Shown one piece after another: positions 1 through 8,307 of a DNA stretch of 64,000 nucleotides. Both the position numbers and the translations under genes were made by a program. Below the pieces are notes generated by a model. The model saw only the letters and a list, made by a program, of their open reading frames with translations. It was not told the DNA's origin and did no database searches. Positions within the stretch are counted from its first letter, which is position 1. Each line of letters starts with the position of its first letter. This DNA is from Alterinioella nitratireducens (GTDB lineage Bacteria; Pseudomonadota; Alphaproteobacteria; Rhodobacterales; Rhodobacteraceae), in NCBI RefSeq assembly GCF_013155465.1, contig NZ_JABJVX010000008.1:124001-188000 (forward strand), written 5' to 3'.

Positions 1-9
1 GTGGCGGGT

Positions 10-357
10 TCAGGCGGAAGGAGGCGGGCCACGGGCCTGCGGGGCGCGGGCGGGGACCGTGTCGGGGATGGCGGAGACCGGGGCGGCCTGCGCGAGGCGC
101 GCGCGCCGAACCGGCGCCACGAGCGGGGCCGCAACGCTCGGCGCCAGCGCGCCCATCGTGCAATCAAGACAGGCGGGCGGCGATTCCCGCGGCCGACCGT
201 CGGGGCCGAGCGGCACGATCACCTGGGTGGCGTCCACGCAGAGAATCATCACGCCCGAGAGGCTCATGCCGCCGCGCGCCACGGCCATGCTGACGGAGGT
301 CAGGGCCAGCGTCAGCGCCAGGAAAAGCGCGGTCAGGATGGGCAAGGGCCGGGTCAT
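10..357 (-). CDS. small secreted/membrane hypothetical protein (DUF2946-like)
   Basis: This 115-residue protein starts with a hydrophobic segment (residues about 5-27) that looks like a signal peptide or membrane anchor. A short region follows with the motif CLDCTMG, containing two cysteines, and then a proline/alanine/arginine-rich tail. The Cys-x2-Cys layout after an N-terminal hydrophobic helix resembles the DUF2946 group of small proteins, some of which sit near copper genes, but the match is weak and no metal gene is visible here. It lies downstream of rpmB on the same strand, behind a terminator hairpin, so it is probably transcribed separately. Function unknown. Confidence 0.6.
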   Translation of the reverse strand: MTRPLPILTALFLALTLALTSVSMAVARGGMSLSGVMILCVDATQVIVPLGPDGRPRESPPACLDCTMGALAPSVAAPLVAPVRRARLAQAAPVSAIPDTVPARAPQARGPPPSA

Positions 358-410
358 GGGGCCCGTTCTAGGGGATGAGCCCGACCAGGGGAAAGCGGCA
401 AAATGACAAG

Positions 411-439
411 CGGCCCGCGCGGATCGCTCCGGCGGGCCG
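411..439 (-). terminator. rho-independent terminator of rpmB
   Basis: An 8-bp perfect GC-rich stem (411-418 with 432-439) lies 27 bases past the rpmB stop codon. Read on the minus strand the stem is followed by CTTGTCATTTTG, a T-rich tail. Position, stem and tail fit an intrinsic terminator. Confidence 0.7.
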
Positions 440-465
440 TTTCGGGTCGGGTCGGGATCGGAAGA

Positions 466-753
466 TCAGGCCTCGGCCTGGGCCTTCACGATTTCCTTCT
501 TGATTTTCAGCGCCTTGTCCGACAGCTCCTCGTCCTTGGCGCGGGCCATGAACGCGTCCAGGCCACCGCGATGGTCGACGGTGCGCAGGGCGGCGTTGGA
601 GATGCGCAGCTTGAAGCGCCGATCCAGGATGTCGGAGCCGAGCGTGACCTCGTTCAGGTTCGGCAGGAAACGACGCTTGGTCTTGTTGTTGGCATGGCTG
701 ACATTGTTGCCGACCATCGGGCCTTTTCCGGTCAATTCGCAGACGCGCGACAT
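466..753 (-). CDS. rpmB: 50S ribosomal protein L28
   Basis: This 95-residue protein is a clear L28. It begins [12 protein letters not shown], then carries the [17 protein letters not shown] block typical of the family, and its length is right for alphaproteobacterial L28. It is part of the large ribosomal subunit. The ATG at 753 is preceded by a GAGG ribosome-binding site at normal distance; an in-frame extension upstream (to 942) runs through the leader hairpin and is not part of the family. The gene is monocistronic: a perfect hairpin lies in its leader and a terminator follows. Confidence 0.97.
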   Translation of the reverse strand: MSRVCELTGKGPMVGNNVSHANNKTKRRFLPNLNEVTLGSDILDRRFKLRISNAALRTVDHRGGLDAFMARAKDEELSDKALKIKKEIVKAQAEA

Positions 754-784
754 GGGGCTTACCTCGGGTTCTTTGAAACGGATA

Positions 785-810
785 AGGGCGCTGAGGCTGG
801 TCAGCGCCCT
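785..810 (-). promoter_or_regulatory. hairpin in the rpmB leader, possible attenuator
   Basis: A perfect 10-bp stem (785-794 with 801-810) with a 6-base loop lies 32 bases upstream of the rpmB start codon. On the minus strand it is followed by TATCCGTTTC, so it could act as an attenuator or as a binding site for ribosomal-protein feedback. No minus-strand gene ends nearby that would need a terminator here. The regulatory role is inferred. Confidence 0.5.
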
Positions 811-910
811 CGGAATTCTGGCCGGTGGATAAGCGCCGGGGGGGCCGGTGTCAAGCCGGAACGCCGCTTGGCGGGTGACAATCCCTGCGCCCGCTTCTAG
901 CGTGACGGTC

Positions 911-1603
911 ATGGTGAAGGAAACCGATTTATACCCCCCCATCCGCGCCTTTCTGCAAGGCCAGGGCTACGAGGTGAAATCCGAGGTCGGCGCGGCCGAT
1001 GTGGTGGCCCTGCGCGGCGCGGAGGAGCCGGTGATCGTCGAGATGAAGACCCGCTTCGCGCTGGCTTTGTTCCACCAGGGCGTGGCGCGGCTGGCGCTGG
1101 CCGATCTGGTCTACCTGGCGGTGCCCAGGGGCAAGGGGCGGGGCTTTGCGAAGGCGCTGAAGGAGAACACGGCGCTGGCGCGGCGCCTGGGGCTCGGGCT
1201 GATCACGGTGCGGCTGCGCGACGGGCTGGTCGAGGTGCATTGCGATCCGGGGCCGTACGCGCCGCGCATCTCCAAGCCGAAACGTCAGCGGCTGCTGCGC
1301 GAGTTCGCCCGCCGGGTGGGCGATCCCAACACGGGCGGCGCGACGCGGGTGGGGCTGGTCACCGCCTACCGGCAGGACGCGCTGCGCTGTGCGGCGCATC
1401 TGGCCGCGCATGGCCCTTGCAAGGGGGCGGCGGTGAAGGCGGAAACCGGGGTGGAACATGCCACGCGGCTGATGCGCGACGATCATTACGGCTGGTTCGA
1501 GCGGGTGGAAAAGGGCGTCTATGCGCTGACGCCCAAGGGGGTGGAGGGGTTGGCGGGTTATGATCCTCAGATGGTCCTGGCCACCGCCTCCAGCCGGGCG
1601 TAA
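911..1603 (+). CDS. DUF2161 family protein, PD-(D/E)XK nuclease-like fold
   Basis: This 230-residue protein matches DUF2161-type proteins of alphaproteobacteria. The N-terminal part has the pattern D30 ... E44-M-K46, the D-x(n)-ExK arrangement of the PD-(D/E)XK nuclease superfamily. A helix-turn-helix-like C-terminal part follows. Whether it cleaves nucleic acid is unknown. The ATG at 911 is chosen because the conserved domain begins immediately after it; an in-frame extension to 848 has no family features. It is divergent from rpmB, and its 3' end overlaps the end of the convergent DUF2254 gene by 37 bases. Confidence 0.8.
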   Translation: MVKETDLYPPIRAFLQGQGYEVKSEVGAADVVALRGAEEPVIVEMKTRFALALFHQGVARLALADLVYLAVPRGKGRGFAKALKENTALARRLGLGLITVRLRDGLVEVHCDPGPYAPRISKPKRQRLLREFARRVGDPNTGGATRVGLVTAYRQDALRCAAHLAAHGPCKGAAVKAETGVEHATRLMRDDHYGWFERVEKGVYALTPKGVEGLAGYDPQMVLATASSRA

Positions 1604-2760
1604 TCCTCCTCCAGCGGCAGGGCCTGGCGGGCGCGTTTCAGGGCCAGGCCGGAATGACGCAGCGCCTGGTCCCGCATCCCCGGATAGCTGATCCGCGCCA
1701 GGCTGCGGAACGCCTTTTGCAGGCGGATGCCGACCTCGACCGTGCCCGCCCCGTCGCGGGCGATGGCGGTGAAAGCGTCGTCGAACATCTCGTCCAGGGC
1801 GATTTCGGGCACGATCAGGCGGTCATATTTGATCTGCGGCGGGCTGTCGGGATCCTCGGGCCGGGTCCAGAGCGCCAGGAGCTTGACGAAGCGCCCGATG
1901 GTGACAATGGCGGTGCCGGGGTCGTTGACACCGGGCGACAAGGCGCGGGCCGAGATCTCGGACAGCACGATAAAGCCGAAGCGGGGGTCTTCCTCGAAGC
2001 TACGATTGTTTCCAATGACGAAACAATCCTCGATCTCGGCGCGCAGGTCGTCGTCGATCATGCCGCCATGGTTCAGCACCACCAGCGCCCGGTCATGGGT
2101 GACAAAGGTGCCGGGAAGCGCGGCCAGCATGATGTGCAGCCCATGCGCCTCGGCGATCTGTTGCAGGGCCTGGACATCGACATATTGCACATAGCCGATC
2201 TGCGAGGCGTGGACGGCATAGCCCTTGAGCGCCGTCTTCTCGGTCTGCCGCACGCCGCCCAGATAGGGCTGCGACAGCCGGTCCCTGATCGAAGCCTCCG
2301 CGGCGTCCTCGGCCTTGTCGATGGTGCTGCCGAGGCGTCCCAGGCGGGCGATATTGTCGACCCACCGCACGAAGGTGAGGATCACCCAGGCGAAGATCGA
2401 GATTGTCAGAAGAAACATCGCAAAGATGCCGGCGGGGCCGTAGAACTCGGTCTTCAGCGCGATGAGGCCGACGATGGAGAAGATGAAGGCGCCGATGAAG
2501 CTGGACAGCGCGGTCTGCGACACGTCATCGTCGAGCACCAGGAAGAAGGCGCGCGGGGTGGCGGCCTGCCCCGCCGAGGCATAGGCCGAGACCATCGAGC
2601 CGACGGCGAAGGTCGCCACCGCCAGCATCGACGAGGAGATGATGGTCAGCAGGCTGTCGACCGTGTCACGGCTGATCTGAGGCGGCAGGTCGTCGGGGAC
2701 CACGAAATCGGTCAGATGCGCCAATGCGGCGGCAAGGACGGCCATGATGCAGAAGAGCAA
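1567..2760 (-). CDS. DUF2254 family membrane protein with an in-frame stop near its natural start
   Basis: The protein is a DUF2254 member: hydrophobic N-terminal half with about four membrane segments (two before residue 60, two around 85-135), then a cytoplasmic C-terminal half of about 240 residues. The open frame can only begin at TTG 2760 or ATG 2745. The same frame continues upstream without shift to ATG 2820, giving MNNRILFKILQLR, then TAA (2781-2779), then RLWARPLLFC. That reads as the true N-terminus interrupted by a nonsense codon, perhaps from CAA. The product may be made at low level from the internal start, or the gene may be dying. It is convergent with the DUF2161 gene. Confidence 0.75.
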   Translation of the reverse strand: MLFCIMAVLAAALAHLTDFVVPDDLPPQISRDTVDSLLTIISSSMLAVATFAVGSMVSAYASAGQAATPRAFFLVLDDDVSQTALSSFIGAFIFSIVGLIALKTEFYGPAGIFAMFLLTISIFAWVILTFVRWVDNIARLGRLGSTIDKAEDAAEASIRDRLSQPYLGGVRQTEKTALKGYAVHASQIGYVQYVDVQALQQIAEAHGLHIMLAALPGTFVTHDRALVVLNHGGMIDDDLRAEIEDCFVIGNNRSFEEDPRFGFIVLSEISARALSPGVNDPGTAIVTIGRFVKLLALWTRPEDPDSPPQIKYDRLIVPEIALDEMFDDAFTAIARDGAGTVEVGIRLQKAFRSLARISYPGMRDQALRHSGLALKRARQALPLEEDYARLEAVARTI

Positions 2761-2915
2761 TGGCCGCGCCCAGAGGCGTTAGCGCAATTGCAGGATCTTG
2801 AAGAGAATCCGGTTGTTCATGGGCGGGCTGCTGTCCCTCTGGCCTTGTGTGATTTCGCCATCATGAGAGGATCGCGCGCGAAGGGCCACCGGGAATTTGC
2901 CGGTCCGGGACGGAA

Positions 2916-2947
2916 CGCGCCCGCAACGAGGGAACCTTGCGGGCGCG
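2916..2947 (-). terminator. terminator-like hairpin after the omega-transaminase gene
   Basis: An 11-bp perfect stem (2916-2926 with 2937-2947) with a 10-base loop lies 78 bases past the transaminase stop codon. The minus-strand tail is TTCCGTCC, only moderately T-rich, so termination may be partial or aided. Confidence 0.5.
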
Positions 2948-3024
2948 TGTCTGGGGTGTTCATGCCGTCTGAAGCATGGGGATATTCTGGCATCGGCGGG
3001 GTTAAGAAACCGTTACCATGCGGC

Positions 3025-4395
3025 TCAGGAGAGGACGCTCTCCACCGCGCGTTTCGTCACCTCGACGACGCGGTCGACCTCGGCTTCCGTGATGCAGAGC
3101 GGCGGCGCGAAGCCGATGATGTCGCCCTGCGGCATGGCCCGCGCGATCACGTCCTGCGAGGCCATCGCGGCAGAGACCGCCGCGCCGATCTTGCGCGCGA
3201 GATCGAAGGCCCCGAACGGCTCTTTCGTCTCGGCCAGTTCGACGGCGGCCATCAGCCCCTCGCCGCGCACCTCGGCCACATGAGGATGACCCGCCAGCGC
3301 GTCCTTCAATGCGCCATTCAGGTAGGCGCCGGTCTTGTCGGCGTTTTCCACCAGCCCCAGTTCGTCGATCAGCTTCAGGTTCGCCACGCCTGCCGCCGCG
3401 CCGATGGGATGGGCGGAATAGGTCCAGCCATGGCCGATGGGGCCGTATTCGTCGGTGCCGTCCTCCAGCACCTTCCAGACCTTGTCCGACACGATGGAGC
3501 CCGAGAGCGGCGCATAGGCCGATGTCAGGCCCTTGGCGATGGTGATGATATCGGGCGTGATGCCGTAATGGTCGCTGCCGAACATGGTGCCGAGACGGCC
3601 GAAGCCGGTGACGACTTCATCGGCAATGAGCAAGATGTCGTGTTTCTTGAGCACCTTCTGGATCGCATCCCAATAGCCAGCGGGCGGCGGCACGATGCCC
3701 CCGGTGCCCAGGATCGGCTCGCCGATGAAGGCGGCGATTGTGTCGGGGCCCTCGGCCTGGATCAGCGCCTCCAGCTTGTCGGCGCAGTCCTGGGCGAATT
3801 GCGCCTCGCTCATCGACGCATCGGCGCGGCGCAGGTAGTAGGGCGCTTCGGTGTGGATCACCTGGGAAAGCGGCAGGTCGAATTTCTTGTGGAACAGGTC
3901 CAGCCCCGTCAGAGAGCCGGTCATCAGCCCCGAGCCGTGATAGCCGCGCCAGCGCGAGATGATCTTTTTCTTCTGCGGCAGGCCACGGATGTTGTTGTAA
4001 TACCAGACCAGCTTGATGTTGGTCTCGTTCGCGTCCGAGCCGCTCTGCCCGAAATAGACCTTGGACATGTTCGCGGGCGCGCGGTCGAGGATCATCTTGG
4101 CGAGTGTAATGGACGCCTCGGTGCCGTGGCCGACATAGGAATGATAATAGGCCAGCTCATGCGCCTGTTTGGCGATGGCCTCCGCAATCTCGGTGCGGCC
4201 ATAGCCCACGTTCACGCAATAGAGCCCGGCAAAGGCATCCAGCATCCGCCGCCCGTCGCGGTCGGTGATATGCACGCCGTCGCCACCGGCGATCACGCGG
4301 CTTGGCGTTTCGCCGCGCGCGTGTTGCGCGAGGTGCGTGGAAGGGTGAAAGAAATTCTCACGGTCCCAGAGGGCCAGTTGATCATTGGTCAGCAT
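3025..4395 (-). CDS. omega-transaminase, class III PLP-dependent aminotransferase
   Basis: This 456-residue enzyme is a class III aminotransferase that transfers amino groups between an amine or omega-amino acid and pyruvate. The PLP-binding lysine is K288 in [10 protein letters not shown], and the cofactor-phosphate motif [11 protein letters not shown] is present. Its N-terminus ([18 protein letters not shown]) and core closely resemble omega-transaminases characterised from Ruegeria/Silicibacter. The start at 4395 matches that family. It is divergent from an Lrp/AsnC regulator 107 bases away, which probably controls it. The substrate (for example beta-alanine, taurine or a polyamine product) cannot be fixed from sequence. 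Confidence 0.93.
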   Translation of the reverse strand: MLTNDQLALWDRENFFHPSTHLAQHARGETPSRVIAGGDGVHITDRDGRRMLDAFAGLYCVNVGYGRTEIAEAIAKQAHELAYYHSYVGHGTEASITLAKMILDRAPANMSKVYFGQSGSDANETNIKLVWYYNNIRGLPQKKKIISRWRGYHGSGLMTGSLTGLDLFHKKFDLPLSQVIHTEAPYYLRRADASMSEAQFAQDCADKLEALIQAEGPDTIAAFIGEPILGTGGIVPPPAGYWDAIQKVLKKHDILLIADEVVTGFGRLGTMFGSDHYGITPDIITIAKGLTSAYAPLSGSIVSDKVWKVLEDGTDEYGPIGHGWTYSAHPIGAAAGVANLKLIDELGLVENADKTGAYLNGALKDALAGHPHVAEVRGEGLMAAVELAETKEPFGAFDLARKIGAAVSAAMASQDVIARAMPQGDIIGFAPPLCITEAEVDRVVEVTKRAVESVLS

Positions 4396-4431
4396 CGGTC
4401 TTGTCTTTCTGTCAGGATTGCGCGCAGCATA

Positions 4432-4490
4432 GCGGCGAAATGGGGGGATTTGCGGCGAATTGGTGCGATATGTGCAGTCTTGCGGCGCAA
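4432..4490. promoter_or_regulatory. three helically phased GCGGCG(A/C)A repeats, candidate Lrp operator
   Basis: Between the divergent transaminase and lrp genes the octamer GCGGCG(A/C)A begins at 4432, 4452 and 4482, spacings of 20 and 30 bases, so all copies lie on one face of the helix. Lrp-family octamers wrap DNA over phased sites, which fits an operator controlling both genes. Function is inferred. Confidence 0.5.
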
Positions 4491-4502
4491 GAGGGGATCG
4501 GA

Positions 4503-4970
4503 ATGGCGAAAATCGACGACCTGGATCGCAAGATCCTGCATGAGGTGCAACTGGACAATCAACTGACCTCGGCGCAACTGGGCCACCGGGTCGGGCTGTC
4601 GCCCACATCCGTGCAACGGCGGCTGGCGCGGCTGAGGCGCGACAAGGTGATCACCGGCGATATATCGGTCATTTCGGGTGAGGATGTGGGCCGCACCCTG
4701 ACCATGATCGTGACCGTTCAGCTGGAGCGCGAACGCTCCGACATCATCGACCATTTCAAGCGCGCGGTGCGGCGCGAACCGGTGGTGATGAGCGCCTATT
4801 ACGTCACCGGAGACAGCGATTTCGTGCTGGTGATCAGCGCCCGCGACATCAAGGAATACGAGGAATTCACCCGCAACTTCCTCTATGACAATCCCGACAT
4901 CAAGGGCTTCAAGACCACGGTGGTGATGGACCGGATCAAGGCCGGGTTCTACGTGCCGCCCTGGGGGTAG
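4503..4970 (+). CDS. Lrp/AsnC family transcriptional regulator
   Basis: This 155-residue regulator has an N-terminal winged helix-turn-helix (residues about 5-60, starting [14 protein letters not shown]) and a C-terminal RAM/AsnC effector-binding domain (about 70-150). These proteins form octamers that bind amino acids. The ATG at 4503 gives the standard family N-terminus. It is divergent from the omega-transaminase gene and probably regulates it, sensing the amine or amino acid substrate; the shared intergenic region holds phased repeats. Confidence 0.93.
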   Translation: MAKIDDLDRKILHEVQLDNQLTSAQLGHRVGLSPTSVQRRLARLRRDKVITGDISVISGEDVGRTLTMIVTVQLERERSDIIDHFKRAVRREPVVMSAYYVTGDSDFVLVISARDIKEYEEFTRNFLYDNPDIKGFKTTVVMDRIKAGFYVPPWG

Positions 4971-5046
4971 GCGCATCCCGGCCCGCCGAATCGCAAAAAG
5001 ATGCTACCCCTGTGGCGGAACAAAAACCGAAACGGGGGACGGGGTG

Positions 5047-6680
5047 ATGGGGTATTTCGATCTGGGGGCCTATTCGCGGCCCGTGAGCACGGGCTCGGAC
5101 GCGGCGCAGGAATGGGTCGACCGGGGCCTGAACTGGACCTACGGCTTCAACCATGAAGAGGCGATCACCTGTTTCGAAGCGGCGCTGGAGGCCGACCCCG
5201 GTTGCGTCATGGCGCTCTGGGGGATCGCCTATGCGATCGGGCCGAATTACAACAAGCCGTGGGAGGATTTCGAACCCGGCGAAGCGCCCGACGCACTGGC
5301 CACCGCACGCGGTGCGTTGAAGAGGGCGCAGGAAAGCGGCGCGGCCATCACGGCGGTGGAACGTGATTTGATCGCGGCGCTTTTCAGTCGCTACCCCGAC
5401 AGCGCGGACGATGCGGCGCTGACGGAGGCCACCGATGCCTATGCCGATGCGATGCGCGCCGTGCATCAGGCGCATCCGGGCGATCTGGATGTATCCGCAC
5501 TCTTTGCCGAGGCGCTGATGAACCGGACACCGTGGGAGCTGTGGGATCTGGTCTCGGGCCAACCCGCGCGCGGGCCGATACGGCAGAGGCGCGCAAGGTC
5601 CTGGAAACCGCCTTCGACTCGTTGGCGGGCGCCTGGGATCATCCCGGCCTTCTGCACATGTATATCCACCTGATGGAGATGTCGCCCTACCCCGAAAAGG
5701 CGCTGCGCCATGGCGACCGGCTGAGCACACTGATGCCCGATGCGGGGCATCTGCTGCACATGTCCACCCATATCGACGTGCTCTGCGGCGATTACATGAA
5801 CGTGGTCTTGCGCAACCAGACCGCGATCGAGGCCGACCGGCGCTACCTTGCCCATGCGGGGGCCGAGAATTTCTATTCGGTCTATCGCTGCCACAATTAC
5901 CATTTCAAGATCTATGGCGCGATGTTCCTGGGCCAGCCCGGACCGGCGCTGGAGGCGGCGCAGGAGCTGATCGAGACCCTGCCCGCCGACCTCCTGCGCC
6001 CTTTGGCGGATTGGTTCGAGGGCTTCATCCCGATGAAGCAGCATGTGCTGATCCGGTTCGGGCGCTGGCAGGAGATCCTGGACCAGCCGCTGCCCGAGGA
6101 TGCCGGGCTCTACTGCGTGACCACGGCGATGATGCACTATGCGCGCGCGGTGGCACTGGCCAATCTGGGCGACATTCCTGCCGCCGAGGCCGAGCGCGAC
6201 GCCTTTGTCGCGGCCCGCGACCGCGTGCCGGACACAAGGATGCTGTTCAACAACACCTGCCGCGACATCCTGACGGTAGCCGAGCAGATGCTTTTGGGCG
6301 AGTTGGCCTATAAATCGGGCCGCCATGAGGCGGCGTTCGACCACCTGCGCCGCTCCATCGAGTTGGACGACACCCTGCCCTATGACGAGCCCTGGGGCTG
6401 GATGCAGCCGACGCGCCATGCGCTTGGCGCGCTGCTCCTGGACCAGGGGCGTTACGAGGAGGCCGAGGCCGTCTACCGCGCCGATCTGGGGCTGGACGAC
6501 ACCCTGTCGCGGGCCTGCCAGCATCCCAACAATGTCTGGAGCCTGCACGGTCTGCATGAATGCCTGACCCGGCGCGGCGAGACCGTCGAGGCGGCGCATG
6601 TCGAACGCCAGTTGGATCGGGCCGTCGCGCGGGCGGATGTGCCGGTGAAGGCGTCTTGCTACTGCCGTCAGGTGGCCTGA
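5047..6680 (+). pseudogene. tetratricopeptide repeat protein, broken by a one-base frameshift
   Basis: Two overlapping frames together encode one TPR-type protein of about 545 residues. Frame one runs from ATG 5047 (a GTG lies directly before it) to LWDLVSGQPARG near 5574. The continuation ADTAEARKVLETAF is in the next frame and runs to 6680. Restoring one base, most simply a G in the GGG run at 5572-5574, joins them exactly. Both halves carry family-like blocks such as HPGLLHMYIHLMEM and CGDYMNVV. The result is a natural frameshift, an assembly error or, less likely, programmed frameshifting. The specific role of the family is unknown. It is convergent with the acyltransferase gene, 20 bases apart. 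Confidence 0.85.
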
Positions 6681-6700
6681 ACGGAAAGACGGGCGCGCCG

Positions 6701-7576
6701 TCACGCGCCCTGCCAGCGGCGCAACATCCAGTACCATTGATCCGGCCTCTGCAAGATGCGGGCCGACAGGCTGTCATTGAAGGCCCGCGTCATCGTGGTG
6801 GGGTCGCTATGGGCGATGGGGCCTTCGAATTCGACCGTGAAGCTGCTGCCATCGGCGCTGCGGGTGCCATAGGCGGGCACCATCGGCAGGTCGTATTTCA
6901 GCGCCAGCTGCGCCGCCGAGACCGATGTCAACGCATCCAGGCCCAGAAACGGCAGCCGCTGGCCATCGGCGTATTTCTCATCCAATAGGATCGCGATGAC
7001 GCCGCCGACGCGCAGATGGGCGACCATTTCCTTGGTGCCGCCAAAACCGGTGGCGACGATTGGCCTGCCGCCGGCCTCGATTCCGGCCAACAGGCGGCGC
7101 TGGTAATGGCGGTTGGTTTGAGGACGGTAGACCGCGCCGGTCTCCATCCCCCGCGCCCGCAGGACGGCACGCACCGCCTCCCATTGGCCGAAATGGCCGG
7201 ACACGATGATCGCGCCCTTGCCGGCGGCCCGCGCGGCATCGAGCGCGTCCAGACCGGGACCGGAGACGGAGAACCGGCTCAGGCGGGTGGCAAATTCGGC
7301 CCCGTGATAGATCTCGAACAGGGTCTGGCCCATGTTGCGGCCCATGTCGCGGCAGAGCGTCATCCGCGCGTCGCGCGCCATATCGGGAAAGATCCGCAGC
7401 AGTTCACGGTCGAATCTGCGGCGCGCAGGGGGAAACCACCGCATCGTCCAGCCGACCACCTTGCCGAGCGCACGCGAGCGTCGCTCAAAGGCACGCCCCC
7501 GCGAATAGACGAGCGCCGACCACAGCGGGAGATACCTGACATGTTGCCAGGCTGATTTGACCGGACGTGTGAGCAT
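6701..7576 (-). CDS. lysophospholipid / lipid A acyltransferase (LpxL/HtrB family)
   Basis: This 291-residue protein belongs to the lauroyl/myristoyl acyltransferase family (PF03279-like). The catalytic HxxxxE motif appears as GHFGQWE, followed by YRPQTN and the LLDEKYADG block. Members add secondary acyl chains to lipid A or acylate other lipids at the inner membrane; which reaction this one performs is not clear. The ATG at 7576 gives MLTRPVKSAW, a typical N-terminus; an in-frame extension to 7633 lacks family features. It is convergent with the frameshifted TPR gene. Confidence 0.87.
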   Translation of the reverse strand: MLTRPVKSAWQHVRYLPLWSALVYSRGRAFERRSRALGKVVGWTMRWFPPARRRFDRELLRIFPDMARDARMTLCRDMGRNMGQTLFEIYHGAEFATRLSRFSVSGPGLDALDAARAAGKGAIIVSGHFGQWEAVRAVLRARGMETGAVYRPQTNRHYQRRLLAGIEAGGRPIVATGFGGTKEMVAHLRVGGVIAILLDEKYADGQRLPFLGLDALTSVSAAQLALKYDLPMVPAYGTRSADGSSFTVEFEGPIAHSDPTTMTRAFNDSLSARILQRPDQWYWMLRRWQGA

Positions 7577-7678
7577 GGTGTGTCTATGGACGCACTGCCA
7601 CGAAGAACCAAGCATTAACGTCGCGAACCGCAAGAATGGCCGCGGACCGGATCGGACGTAACATGCGTCTTCGGCAAC

Positions 7679-7715
7679 AAGAAACGGGCGAACCGATGCG
7701 GCACGCCCGTTTCTT
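7679..7715 (-). terminator. strong hairpin terminator after the cold-shock gene
   Basis: A perfect 12-bp stem (7679-7690 with 7704-7715) carries A residues at one foot and T residues at the other, so it could terminate in both directions. It sits 132 bases past the cold-shock stop codon and about 100 bases before the acyltransferase gene on the same strand. Confidence 0.75.
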
Positions 7716-7847
7716 CACCCGTGGTCTGCCCAAAGGGGCGAAGCCTTGGTCGTTGTCAGGCTACCAATCGCATCGGATTTCTCCGCCTCTCGCACGCTGC
7801 GGACGAACGCGAAAACCGACACAGACACTGGTGAAACCCGAAACGAC

Positions 7848-8054
7848 CTACGCCAGCGCGATGTTGGTCGCGCTTTCGCGGCCGTCGCGGCCGGGCTCGA
7901 TATCGAAGGTCACTTTCTGGTTGTCGGCCAGACCGGTGAGGCCCGCGCGCTCAACCGCGGAGATGTGCACGAACACATCCTTGGACCCGCCATCGGGTGC
8001 GATGAAGCCGTAGCCTTTGGTGGTGTTGAACCATTTGACGGTGCCAGTTGCCAT
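7848..8054 (-). CDS. cold-shock domain protein (CspA family)
   Basis: This 68-residue single cold-shock domain protein has both RNA-binding motifs, KGYGFIAP (RNP1) and VFVHI (RNP2). It acts as an RNA chaperone that melts secondary structure in mRNA. The length is standard. An AGGAG ribosome-binding site precedes the ATG at 8054. The gene stands alone with a structured leader upstream and a strong terminator downstream, as is common for csp genes regulated through their leader RNA. Confidence 0.95.
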   Translation of the reverse strand: MATGTVKWFNTTKGYGFIAPDGGSKDVFVHISAVERAGLTGLADNQKVTFDIEPGRDGRESATNIALA

Positions 8055-8076
8055 CGTCGTCTTCTCCTAGGTAGTG

Positions 8077-8132
8077 CTGCCCGCAGTATGCGGCAGGTCG
8101 GCTCTGTCAGTGCAAGATCGAGGGACTGAGCC
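8077..8132 (-). promoter_or_regulatory. structured 5' leader of the cold-shock gene
   Basis: Two hairpins lie directly upstream of the csp ribosome-binding site: 8077-8096 (eight pairs with a one-base bulge) and a longer one whose arms include GGCTC 8100-8104 and GAGCC 8128-8132. Csp leaders in other bacteria refold with temperature, so a thermosensor role is plausible but inferred. Confidence 0.4.
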
Positions 8133-8307
8133 GAAAGGAGCAGTATGGTCGATAGTGGTAACGTCGCAGGCAAAAATATGTGAGGGAATCAGTTGAAATG
8201 CAAGGGATTTGAGATTTTCGGAAGCGGCATCGGCAGATTTCGGCATGCCTGACTGCCCTTACGTCACCCTGCCCTTTGAGGGTGCCTAAAAAACGGCCTG
8301 ACGGTGA

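Noticed and set aside
1-378. Plus-strand arginine/glycine-rich frame at the left edge
   Set aside because: Antisense to a protein with a convincing signal-like N-terminus; composition typical of a shadow frame.
1654-4566. A very long open frame on the plus strand opposite the DUF2254 and transaminase genes
   Set aside because: It is antisense to two well-recognised proteins, crosses their intergenic region, and its translation is rich in D, G, R, H and Q without domain features, as GC-rich shadows are.
5047-6680. Programmed frameshifting in the TPR gene
   Set aside because: There is no clear slippery heptamer with a downstream pseudoknot; a lost base in a GC string explains the break more simply.
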